In this document: positions 41,636 to 50,700 of the stretch, piece by piece
Layout of the letters: each line of letters opens with the position of its first letter
Numbering within the stretch: the stretch's first letter is position 1
Assembly (NCBI GenBank): GCA_015058875.1
Contig: SVBN01000003.1
Location: 26,343 to 90,342 of the forward strand
Direction: 5' to 3'
DNA length: 64,000 nt
DNA from: Erysipelotrichaceae bacterium
Lineage (GTDB): Bacteria; Bacillota_I; Bacilli_A; Erysipelotrichales; Erysipelotrichaceae
Translations under genes and position numbers: made by a program
The notes under the pieces: generated by a model
What the model saw: only the letters and a program-made list of their open reading frames with translations
Told to the model about the DNA's origin: nothing
Database searches by the model: none

Positions 41636-42953
41636 GCAGAAGTGGATTGATTACGCGCTTTCTTCCGGATTTGAAAGTTTTGAAATCTATCAGTCCGAAA
41701 GCAGTGAGCGCACCCTTTCCTGGTATGAAGGAAAGATGGATACATTTGTCACCAGCAAAGTACTCGGAACATCCCTGCGCGGCGTTATTTCGGGAAAAAC
41801 CGTCAACTTTGCGACTGAGGATCTGTCTGACAGCCTGATGGAAACCGTGATCGCCTCCATGAAGGAACAGGCCTCTGCCATCACATCCGACGATCCCGGC
41901 ATGATGCGGAAGCCGGAACCGTTTGAACCGGTGCAGAACAGCCGCACATGGCATCAGCCTTCAGCCGCTCAGATCCGTGAACTGCTGGCAGACATTGAAC
42001 AGAAGATACTCTCCTATGATGAACGCATCTTCCAGGCAACCAGCATGGAATGGTCCGAACAGACATCCGGACGTACAATCGTTAATTCTCTCGGCGTTGA
42101 TGCGGAAGAAAAGCATACCGTTCAGGTGCTGGCCTGCGGTGCTGCCGCAAAGGAAGGCAGTGAAATCAAGAATGATTACTGTGTCAAAGTTGTAACGGAT
42201 ATTGAGACATTTGACCGTGACGCCTATATAAAGGAACTCTGCGAAAGCGTGCTGAATAAGCTGAATGCTTCCAGCATTGCCAGCGGAAACTATCCGGTAA
42301 TCATCGAACATGAGGCAATGACTTCCCTGTTCACCGCATTCAGCGGCATCTTCTCCGGTGAGCTGATCGGCAAGGGCATTTCCCCTTTAAAGGATGCGCT
42401 GGATACGCAGATCTTCTCCGGTCTGATCACGGTCATCGACGATCCGCGGAACACCGAAAGTGTCAATCCGGCAGCTTTCGATGATGAAGGATGTCCGACA
42501 TACCGGAAAACCGTGGTGGACCACGGCGTATTCCGCACCATTCTCCACAGCACCGCAAGCGGCGCAAGAATGAACATGGAAAGCACCGGAAACGGATTCA
42601 AGGGATCCTACACTTCCGCCGTCGGCGTACGACCGATGAACTGCTTTGTGGAACCGGGTGACAAAACACTGGATGAGCTCTGCGCAGATATGAAGGAAGG
42701 TCTTGTCATCACTTCCCTTGCCGGACTGCATGCGGGAATCAATTTCATTACCACAAACTTCTCCCTGCAGTGCTCCGGATATCTGGTAAAGGACGGAAAG
42801 CGTGACAGAAGCGTCACCCTGATCACAATCGCCGGAAATTTCCTGGATCTGATGAAGCATGTCACAGCCGTCGGAAACGATGCGGACTGGAGCTATAAAA
42901 CCATCGCTGTTCCGAGCATCGCATTTGAAAGCTGTGCGATTGCCGGAGAATAA
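41628..42953 (+). CDS. TldE/PmbA family protein, partner of TldD
   Basis: This 441-residue protein has the TldE/PmbA form: same fold as TldD but without the HExxxH zinc motif; the equivalent position reads YPVIIEHEAMTSLFTAFSG. Family marks are WYEGKMDTFVTSK near the N-terminus, and GVFRTILHSTASGARMNMES and GLHAGINFITTNFSLQCSG near the C-terminus. TldE is the non-catalytic subunit that completes the substrate chamber. The start at 41628 lies inside the last codons of tldD and is served by GGGAGGT, implying coupled synthesis. A terminator follows. Confidence 0.9.
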   Translation: MNKQKWIDYALSSGFESFEIYQSESSERTLSWYEGKMDTFVTSKVLGTSLRGVISGKTVNFATEDLSDSLMETVIASMKEQASAITSDDPGMMRKPEPFEPVQNSRTWHQPSAAQIRELLADIEQKILSYDERIFQATSMEWSEQTSGRTIVNSLGVDAEEKHTVQVLACGAAAKEGSEIKNDYCVKVVTDIETFDRDAYIKELCESVLNKLNASSIASGNYPVIIEHEAMTSLFTAFSGIFSGELIGKGISPLKDALDTQIFSGLITVIDDPRNTESVNPAAFDDEGCPTYRKTVVDHGVFRTILHSTASGARMNMESTGNGFKGSYTSAVGVRPMNCFVEPGDKTLDELCADMKEGLVITSLAGLHAGINFITTNFSLQCSGYLVKDGKRDRSVTLITIAGNFLDLMKHVTAVGNDADWSYKTIAVPSIAFESCAIAGE

Positions 42954-42966
42954 AAGAGAAAGTCAG

Positions 42967-42997
42967 AGGGATGCCGTCAGCGGCATTCCTTTTTTTG
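42967..42997 (+). terminator. Terminator after the tldD/tldE pair
   Basis: A 10-bp stem with one G-U pair (42967-42976 with 42981-42990), a 4-nt loop and a run of eight T. Confidence 0.9.
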
Positions 42998-43027
42998 AGC
43001 ACCGTTCAGATGGGAAAACAGCGGATA

Positions 43028-43036
43028 TGTTATGAT
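43028..43036 (+). promoter_or_regulatory. Extended -10 promoter of the CydDC-like operon
   Basis: TG-T-TATGAT is an extended -10 element about 38 bp before the ATPase start. No good -35 box is visible, as is common for extended -10 promoters. Confidence 0.4.
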
Positions 43037-43073
43037 ACTTCATGTTTTATCAGACTAACCGGAGGCTTTTTCT

Positions 43074-44810
43074 ATGCTGTTATTGGATCAGACATTGCTG
43101 AAACTGGCAAAAGGATTATGGAAATGGATCATTGCGATCGTGGCAGTGCGCTTTCTGGCACTGATCGGCATTGCCCGTTTTGCGTCCGCTGTCGGTACCT
43201 ATCTCGGATCGGTGCTTTCCCCCGGTTCTGCGGCAGTCAGTTTCGGTGAAGCCGTGCGCTCCGCATTGATCGCTTCGCTGATCACGCTGGGTGCACAGCT
43301 GCTGCAGGGAGAGCTGGAATACCGCTGCACCGCCCAGGCAAGAAGAGGGATGCGCTCTTCCATTTTCAACAAGGTCCTGGAATTGGATGCCGGAAACATT
43401 GAACGGATCGGACCGGTCTCTGCCATCACTTCCTCCGTGGAAGCAGTGGAACGCATGCAGACATATTACAGTACCTACCTGCCGAGTCTGATTTTCTCCC
43501 TGATTGCCCCGGTATATCTGTTTTTCCGTCTGCGGAATACTTCCGGAACCATAGCTGTACTGCTGTTATGCATCTCACTGATCCTGCTTCCGATCAACAA
43601 TGTATTCCGTGCAAGGATTGAAGCGCTGCGCAGAGTATACTGGAATTCCGTTGAAGACATGACTGCCTATTATCTGGATTCCATCCGCGGTCTGACCACG
43701 CTTAAGCTGTTCAACCGTACGGAAGATCACAGGGATGCGCTTGCCCGGAAAGCGGAACAGCTGAATATCGATATCAACAAATTCATGAAGGTCAATTTCA
43801 CCTCATTCCTGGTGACGGAAACAATGATGTACGGTTCCATTGCGGCGTCATTGATTCTCCTGTGCCTTTCCCTCAGGAAGGATCCTGCATACATCGGCAG
43901 CGCCCTGACCGTGCTGATGCTGTCATATTCCTATTTCAGTTCCCTGCGTTCCCTGATGAGCGCAACCCATACCGCCCTGACCGCAGTTTCTGCCGCCACA
44001 AAAGTGGAAGATATCATGGCCGTGGATACCTCCCGGCCGTATGATCCGGATCTGCCGGAAGATCCTTCCGGTTCCGAAGGAATCACTTTCTCGGATGTAT
44101 CTTTCGGTTATGAAGGCAGAAATGCCGCATTGAATCGCATCTCTCTGCATATCAGAAAAGGAGATACGGCTGCCCTGATCGGCCTTTCCGGAAGCGGAAA
44201 AAGCACAATCGCCGCCCTGATGATGCGGTTCTTTGATCCGCAGAGCGGTGAAATATATATTGACGGCAGAAATCTGAAAAGTCTGACGCCGGAAGAGCTG
44301 AGAAAGAAAATCATCATGGTTCCGCAGAGCGTCAGCCTGTTCTCCGGAACGATCCGGGATAATCTGCTCATTGCGGCGGATGCGGATGATGATGAACTGA
44401 TGAGCGCACTGCAGGAAGTACAGCTCGCAGACTGGGTCCGTTCACTGCCGGATGGTCTGGACAGTGATGTAGGGGATGCCGGCAGCCGGCTTTCCGGCGG
44501 CCAGCGTCAGAAGATCGGCATTGCAAGAGCGCTGCTTTCCAAAGCGGAATACATCATTTTTGATGAAGCGACTTCTTCCGTCGATACGGACAGTGAACGG
44601 GAAATCCGTGCATGCATTGACCGGCTTGCCGAAACAAGAACGCTGGTTATCATTTCCCACCGGATGTCTTCCATCCGGAATGCGGATGAAATCTATGTGC
44701 TGGAACATGGAGAAATTGCCGGACATGGAAGCCACGAAGTCCTGATCGCTCAGGATGGTCTTTATCAGAGGCTGGTCACAGAGCAGGAAGCTCTGGAGGA
44801 GGAAATCTGA
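43074..44810 (+). CDS. Heterodimeric ABC exporter, CydD-like half
   Basis: This 578-residue half-exporter has six membrane helices (about residues 15-300) and a C-terminal ATPase with Walker A GLSGSGKST, signature LSGGQRQKIG and Walker B YIIFDEATSSVD. The membrane part resembles CydD of the thiol exporter CydDC (RCTAQARRGMRSSIFNKVLELDAGNIERIGP; given as region). CydDC exports cysteine or glutathione and supports cytochrome bd in respiring bacteria. No cytochrome bd genes are here, so thiol export or an unknown substrate is possible. The stop overlaps the next start (TGATG). Confidence 0.85.
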   Translation: MLLLDQTLLKLAKGLWKWIIAIVAVRFLALIGIARFASAVGTYLGSVLSPGSAAVSFGEAVRSALIASLITLGAQLLQGELEYRCTAQARRGMRSSIFNKVLELDAGNIERIGPVSAITSSVEAVERMQTYYSTYLPSLIFSLIAPVYLFFRLRNTSGTIAVLLLCISLILLPINNVFRARIEALRRVYWNSVEDMTAYYLDSIRGLTTLKLFNRTEDHRDALARKAEQLNIDINKFMKVNFTSFLVTETMMYGSIAASLILLCLSLRKDPAYIGSALTVLMLSYSYFSSLRSLMSATHTALTAVSAATKVEDIMAVDTSRPYDPDLPEDPSGSEGITFSDVSFGYEGRNAALNRISLHIRKGDTAALIGLSGSGKSTIAALMMRFFDPQSGEIYIDGRNLKSLTPEELRKKIIMVPQSVSLFSGTIRDNLLIAADADDDELMSALQEVQLADWVRSLPDGLDSDVGDAGSRLSGGQRQKIGIARALLSKAEYIIFDEATSSVDTDSEREIRACIDRLAETRTLVIISHRMSSIRNADEIYVLEHGEIAGHGSHEVLIAQDGLYQRLVTEQEALEEEI

Positions 44811-46495
44811 TGAGAAAGTACAGATATTCGCTGAAAGAGATGACTTCCCGCCTGCTGAAAATCGCATCCGGCATCCGGATTTATCTGATCATTTCCGCCC
44901 TGGCCAGCCTGATCGGAAACCTTTCCCACATGGGACTGATGGGCTTCGGAACAGCCGCACTGCTGTGTGCTTCCGGAATGATGGACGGCAATATGACGCT
45001 TTACATTGTTCTGACATGCCTCAGCGGTCTTCTGATTGCCGTATGCAGATATCTGGAGGGCGTCTATTCGCATATCGGGGCTTACGGGCTGCTGGCAGGC
45101 ATGCGCGTCAGCCTGTTTGAAACACTGGACAGAATTGCACCGGCGTTTATGATCGACCGGAAAAAGGGAGATATTCTGAACATCGCGGTATCAGACATCG
45201 AGACACTGGAATTCTTCTTTGCCCATACGATCGGGCCGATGTTTACCGTCATTCTTCTGCCGCTCACATCCGTTGCTGTCGCATGGCATTTCAGCCGGAT
45301 GTTTGCCCTGGTGCTGATACCTGTTTACATCCTCATCAGCGTCATTATCCCACTGATCGCATTAAGAAGCGGAAGATCGCTCGGACTGCGCTACCGGACG
45401 AATCTCGGAGAGCTGAACGCCATGATTCTGGAAAGCGTCTACGGCATCCGGGATATCCAGATCTTCGGCCACGGTCAGAAGCGGAAGGATCTGGTCATGA
45501 GGCAGAATGACAGAGTCAGCCGCTCTGCCCACGGCATGATCCTGCACCAGCAGGCGGTTACCGCCCTTCCGAATTTCTTTGTCTATCTTGCCAGAATCCT
45601 GATTCTGTCCTGCGGCGCCTATCTGGCTTCTCATGGAGCAGAGAATGCGGCCGGTACGGTCATTGTTTCCTTCACGGCTGCGGCTTCCTTCTCCTCCACA
45701 TTCTCGCTGACCTTTGTCGTCACGCATCTGCTGGAAACATTTGCGGCTGCCGAACGTCTGTTTACGATTGAGGACACACAGCCTTCCGCCGAAGACCCTC
45801 AGAATCCCGAAACAATCGGACACATTCAGTCCGTCCGGTTTGACCATGTGTCATTCGCCTACCCCGGTACAGAACAGATGATTCTGAAAGATACGCCTCT
45901 GGAAATCAGCGAGGGTGAAACAATCGGCATCATCGGTCCTTCCGGCGTCGGCAAATCCACCGTGCTGCGGCTTCTGATGCGCTTCTATGATCCGTCCGCG
46001 GGAAAGATCCTGCTGAACAATACTGATTTGAAGCAGATTTCCCTGCATCAGCTTCATGAGAAGATTGCCATGCTGGAACAGGATACCTATCTGTTTGATA
46101 CAGACATTGCCGGGAATATCGCCCTGGCAAAGCCGGATGCGAATATGGATGAAATCCGGACTGCCGCAAAGCGGGCCGGCATCGATGAATTCATTCAGAC
46201 GCTTCCCGACGGCTATGAAACGCAGATGGGTCAGATGGGAGCACGGCTTTCCGGCGGAGAACGTCAGAGAATCGGCATTGCCAGAATCATGCTGGCGGAT
46301 CCGGATATTATCGTCATGGATGAACCGACCAGTTCCCTGGATGTTCTGCACGAAAAGGAACTCCTGCATACACTGAAAAAGGAATATGCGGACAAAACGG
46401 TTATCATTATTTCGCACAGAATGTCCACGCTCACCGGCTGCACAAGACTGCTGAAGCTGGAGAACGGACAGCTGTGTCCTGCACAGATGCAGTAA
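44810..46495 (+). CDS. Heterodimeric ABC exporter, CydC-like half
   Basis: This 561-residue half-exporter has six membrane helices followed by an ATPase domain: Walker A GPSGVGKST, signature LSGGERQRIG, Walker B IIVMDEPTSSLD and H-loop IISHRMSTLTG. The membrane domain shows the CydC-like LLAGMRVSLFETLDRIAPAFM region. It begins within the stop codon of the partner gene, so both halves are made in equal amount. Both ATPase sites look intact, unlike some asymmetric exporters. Confidence 0.85.
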   Translation: MRKYRYSLKEMTSRLLKIASGIRIYLIISALASLIGNLSHMGLMGFGTAALLCASGMMDGNMTLYIVLTCLSGLLIAVCRYLEGVYSHIGAYGLLAGMRVSLFETLDRIAPAFMIDRKKGDILNIAVSDIETLEFFFAHTIGPMFTVILLPLTSVAVAWHFSRMFALVLIPVYILISVIIPLIALRSGRSLGLRYRTNLGELNAMILESVYGIRDIQIFGHGQKRKDLVMRQNDRVSRSAHGMILHQQAVTALPNFFVYLARILILSCGAYLASHGAENAAGTVIVSFTAAASFSSTFSLTFVVTHLLETFAAAERLFTIEDTQPSAEDPQNPETIGHIQSVRFDHVSFAYPGTEQMILKDTPLEISEGETIGIIGPSGVGKSTVLRLLMRFYDPSAGKILLNNTDLKQISLHQLHEKIAMLEQDTYLFDTDIAGNIALAKPDANMDEIRTAAKRAGIDEFIQTLPDGYETQMGQMGARLSGGERQRIGIARIMLADPDIIVMDEPTSSLDVLHEKELLHTLKKEYADKTVIIISHRMSTLTGCTRLLKLENGQLCPAQMQ

Positions 46496-46509
46496 AACGG
46501 AGGAATGCA

Positions 46510-47046
46510 ATGGGACACTTTTACTTTGTCAGACACGGAGAATCTCTCTGGAATGCACAGAATAAAATCTGCGGAAGCACGGATATCGACCTGACGGAAA
46601 AAGGATATGCACAGGCAGAGGAAACAGGAAGACGGATCATGGAACAGGGACTGAAGATCGACCGGATCATCTCCTCCCCGCTGCTCAGAGCCTGGCATAC
46701 CGCTGAGACCATTTCAAAGATGACCGGCATCCCTGCCGTGAAGGAAGAACGCCTGATCGAGCAGGCGTTCGGGAAATATGAAGGTACGCCGCGGGACTCC
46801 GAAGAATTCCGTACGGCGAAGATGAGATTCATCGATTCCTATGACGGCGGAGAAAGCATGTTTCATGCGGTTCACAGAATATACTCCCTGCTGGATGAAA
46901 TCACATCCCAGGAGGATACGGTATATCTGATCGCCGCCCACAACGGACTGGCCAGAATCATACAGTCCTACTTTCGTGATATGACAAACGATGAGTACGC
47001 TTCCTTCGGTATCCGGAACTGCGAAATCATACGGTTTGATTACTGA
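46510..47046 (+). CDS. Histidine phosphatase / phosphoglycerate mutase family protein
   Basis: This 178-residue protein has the phosphohistidine signature FVRHGESLWNAQNKICG near the N-terminus and the second catalytic His in LIAAHNGLARII. The middle part has the REERLIEQAFGKYEGT-type Glu. Length and sequence fit small cytoplasmic phosphatases of the GpmB/CobC type rather than glycolytic phosphoglycerate mutase. The start at 46510 follows GGAGG by 6 nt, 14 bp after the ABC gene. It ends before a strong terminator, so it belongs to the exporter operon. Confidence 0.9.
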   Translation: MGHFYFVRHGESLWNAQNKICGSTDIDLTEKGYAQAEETGRRIMEQGLKIDRIISSPLLRAWHTAETISKMTGIPAVKEERLIEQAFGKYEGTPRDSEEFRTAKMRFIDSYDGGESMFHAVHRIYSLLDEITSQEDTVYLIAAHNGLARIIQSYFRDMTNDEYASFGIRNCEIIRFDY

Positions 47047-47052
47047 TCTGAT

Positions 47053-47085
47053 CCCTGTGCATCTTTCCGGTGCACAGGGTTTTTT
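47053..47085 (+). terminator. Terminator after the exporter operon
   Basis: A 9-bp perfect stem (CCCTGTGCA, 47053-47061, with TGCACAGGG, 47071-47079) is followed by six T. Confidence 0.9.
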
Positions 47086-47231
47086 CTTTCCTTTTTATCG
47101 GGGCGGGAACCTCTTTCTCTTTCCCCGGTGTTTCATGGATGAAAGAGCGTCAATAATCAAGTATGATTAAGAAAACACTGCTGATATCATTCAGACCGCT
47201 GTATCTCTTCCGATTCTGTAAAGGAGTTTTT

Positions 47232-47720
47232 ATGACACGATACGGTTTTATTTACGACCAGGCAAAATGCATCGGCTGCAACGTCTGCCAGATGGCATGC
47301 AAGGACAAGAACAATCTGGAAATGGGACTGTTCTTCCGGCGTGCCGAAACACTGGAGATTCCTGCCGGTGAACAGCCGCAGTTCTTCCATTTTTCCGGCG
47401 CCTGCATTCATTGTGATGATGCGGAATGCATCGCTCACTGTCCGACCGGAGCCATGTACCGCAGAGCTGACGGAACCGTCGGTCACCGGAAAGAAAAATG
47501 CATCGGCTGCGGCATCTGCACAAAAGTATGTCCGCAGGCTGCTCCGAAACTGAGTGTCAGAGACGGCAGATCCTCCAAATGCGACGGCTGCTTCGATCTC
47601 CGCCGGCAGGGAAAGAATCCGGCCTGTGTCGACGCATGTCTGACGCACTGCCTGAAGCTGGTCGATTATGACACGCTGGACGAATACCGGGAAAGAAAGG
47701 CGGAATATCCATGGGAGTAA
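47232..47720 (+). CDS. Four-cluster [4Fe-4S] ferredoxin, DmsB-like electron-transfer subunit
   Basis: This 162-residue iron-sulfur protein has four Cys groups: CIGCNVCQMACK, CIHCDDAECIAHCP, CIGCGICTKVCP and a last group CDGCFDLRR followed by CVDACLTHC. That layout is the DmsB/NrfC type of electron conduit in molybdopterin reductases. It has no Tat signal and no membrane segment. The start at 47232 follows AAGGAG by 5 nt; an upstream in-frame ATG at 47163 has no site. Its last 10 bp overlap the start of the giant reductase gene, so it is the dedicated electron-transfer subunit for that protein. Confidence 0.93.
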   Translation: MTRYGFIYDQAKCIGCNVCQMACKDKNNLEMGLFFRRAETLEIPAGEQPQFFHFSGACIHCDDAECIAHCPTGAMYRRADGTVGHRKEKCIGCGICTKVCPQAAPKLSVRDGRSSKCDGCFDLRRQGKNPACVDACLTHCLKLVDYDTLDEYRERKAEYPWE

Positions 47721-50700
47721 AATATCTGATTATCGGCGGCGGAATCGCCGGTCTGAGTGCCGCGGAAACAATCCGGGCAAATTCTCCCGAAGGAGAAATC
47801 CGTATGCTGGAAGCCGGTCCCCACAGACCGTATCTGCGTCCCCTGTTAAGCAAAACCGGCATCAATTACCTGAATGCGAAAAACCTGGAAATCCATGATG
47901 AATCCTGGTATCAGAGAAAGCGCATTGCCGTAACCACTGACTGCCGGGTGACGAAAATCAATCCGGATGAACATACCGTAAACTGCAGCGACGGCAGCAC
48001 CTTTGCCTATGACAGGCTGATTTATGCGGCCGGGGCTTCGGCAGCTGTACCGCCGATTCCCGGTGCAGACCTGAAAGGCGTTCATACCCTTCGCACCATC
48101 GAAGATATGAAGGATATCCATCTGGACAGCGCCATGGCGGAATCCGCTGTCGTGATCGGCGGCGGTGTGATCGGCGTGGAAATTGCTTCGGAACTGAAAG
48201 CGCTCGGTCTGTCCGTTTCCGTTCTGGAACTTGCGCCGAAACTGCTGGGAAGATTCCTGGATGATGAAAGTGCGGAAGTATTCCGGACAAAGCTGGAAGA
48301 CGACGGCATTGTCTGCAGAACGGGTGCCGGACAGATCGCGATTACAGCCGGTGAAGACGGAAGAGCCTGCGGGGTCAGTACCGTGATCAGCGGAACAGAA
48401 GAAAAATTTGACGCTGATCTGGTGATTATTTCATGCGGTATCCGGGCAGATGTGACATTGCTGAAAGAAGCCGGTGCGGAATGTGAACGCGGCGTCATTG
48501 TAAACAGCGCAATGGAAACAACCCTTCCGGATATTCTTGCGGCAGGCGACTGCATTCAGTGGAAGCCGAATCCGGGCTTATGGAACTTTGCGAAGCAGAG
48601 CGGACAGATCGCCGGACGCAGCGCTGTTTACGGAGCGTCCCATGAAGAAGTGACAGGCAGTCCTCTGTACAGCGGGGGCGAGCTGATTTATTCCGGAAGA
48701 AATCTGTTCCTTTATGCATTCGGAGAAACCGAAGGCGAAGTCCGGAAAGAGCTTCCGGAAACAGATATACCGTTCCGGTTCCGGGTCAACAAACCCTGCG
48801 GCGGCACACCGTATCAGAAACTGTTTTACCGTGACGGAAATCTGAAGGGAGCTGTCCTGATCGATGCGGCTGAAAGTCTTGCGGAAATACGTACCGCGCT
48901 CTGGAACAATCAGGGCATGAAGCCGGGTGCGGATGCGCCGGCCCTGCCGAAGTCCGCATATCTGCTTGCATGTGTCTTTTTCTCAGACCGGGAAGAAGCC
49001 ATGAAAATCCTGGCACTTACACCGGAATGGAACAGGCACAGCGAAGAAGAATGGCGCCTGGAATATGATTTCCTGTTCCGCGGATGCGATGCGGATTTCA
49101 AGCCTTCCCTTTGGGCGTCGGTATGCAGAGATGAAAAAGTGCTGTGCAATCAGACAACCCTGGATGTCATCAGAAACTATTATCAAAACGGCTACAAGCC
49201 GGTGCATATGGAAGGCAATCCGGCAGACTATATCGGTGAGCAGTACCGGTATCTCTATTATCTGGAAACAGCCGGTGCGAAGCATCAGGCGGCTGATTTC
49301 ACCGAAGAATACACACTTGAAAATCAGAAGCTGCTTCTGAAGGATCTGAAAAAAAGAGGAACCTTCGATGCCTTCCCTGCCGTCAATGAATATCTCCTGC
49401 AGATGCTGGCAGGACGCAGGGATACTTCCCTGTCATCCATGGCGGAAGCTCTCGGAATCGGAAACAGAATATCCGATCTGTGGAAGATTCTGGAACCGCA
49501 TGCGTCGGAATTCTGTGATGTATATGAGGATGGTCTGAATGCTCCGCTGACAATGGAAGAACCGAGGGTGATTCAGACCGGAGGCGGAAACAACTGCGGC
49601 GGTAAATGCGTGATCCGTCCGACCGTACAGGAAGGATGCATCCTGCGGATTGAATCCGACATCTCCTCGAATGATCCCCAGATCCGGGCGTGCGTCAGAG
49701 GCAGAGGCTACCGGAAGACATTCCTCAGCATGGACAGACTGCGCTACCCGATGAAGCGCATCGGCGAACGCGGCAGCGGAAAATTCCGCCGGATCTCCTG
49801 GGAACAGGCAGTGCAGGAAATCTCTGCGGAATGGAAGCGGATCCGTGATACTTACGGACCTTCCTCCCGCTACGTCAATTATGCGACCGGCGTGACCGGC
49901 GTCATGCGTCCTTCCAGACTTGCCAAGCGGCTGCTTGCCTGTGACGGAGGATATCTCGAATCCTACGGCAGCTACAGCTCCGCATGCGCATCCTATATTG
50001 CGCCGTATATCTTCGGTGATGTTCTGTTCGGGAACAGCCCGGAAGACGTGCTGAACGCCAATCTGGTCATCTTCTGGGGAGACAACTCCACGGAGACGAT
50101 ATTCGGGTCCGAACGGAATTATTACCTGTCAAAGCTGAAGGAAAAGAATATCCGCATTATCGCAATCGATCCGCGTCTTTCCCAGACCGGCATTACCTAT
50201 GCGGATGAATGGATCCCGATCAGGCCTTCTTCCGATGCGGCACTGGCGGACGCCATGGCCTATACCCTCTTTAAAGAAGGCCTGCAGGATCAGGCATATA
50301 TGGATCAGTACTGCATCGGTTTTGATGAAGATCATATGCCGGAAGGCGTACCGGCAAATGAGAGCTACCGGAGTCTGCTGTTCGGATTAAAGGACGGGGT
50401 GGAACGCTCACCGGAATGGGCCGAGACCATTACCGGCATTCCGGCGGAAAAGATCCGCAGTCTTGCCCGCGAACTGGCTTCCGCAAAACAGGCATGCATT
50501 ATTTCCGGATACGGCATTCAGAGAACGGGCAACGGCGAGCAGGCGGTCAAGGGCATCGCAACGCTTGCGGCAATGACCGGAAATATCGGTATCTCCGGCG
50601 GAAATGCCGGCGGATGCGGAATGACCCGGGAACACGTCAATCCTTCCCTTGCCATGCCGGCTGTCGAAAATCCGTATAAGGGCGCCATTTCCATCTTCCT

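Noticed and set aside
40247..42953. TldD/TldE as part of a microcin-type modified peptide system
   Set aside because: No precursor peptide or modification gene is adjacent; the pair is widespread as general peptide-degrading machinery.
47086..47231. Molybdenum-cofactor riboswitch before the ferredoxin gene
   Set aside because: The leader is short and I could not find the conserved Moco RNA core; a covariance-model search would decide.
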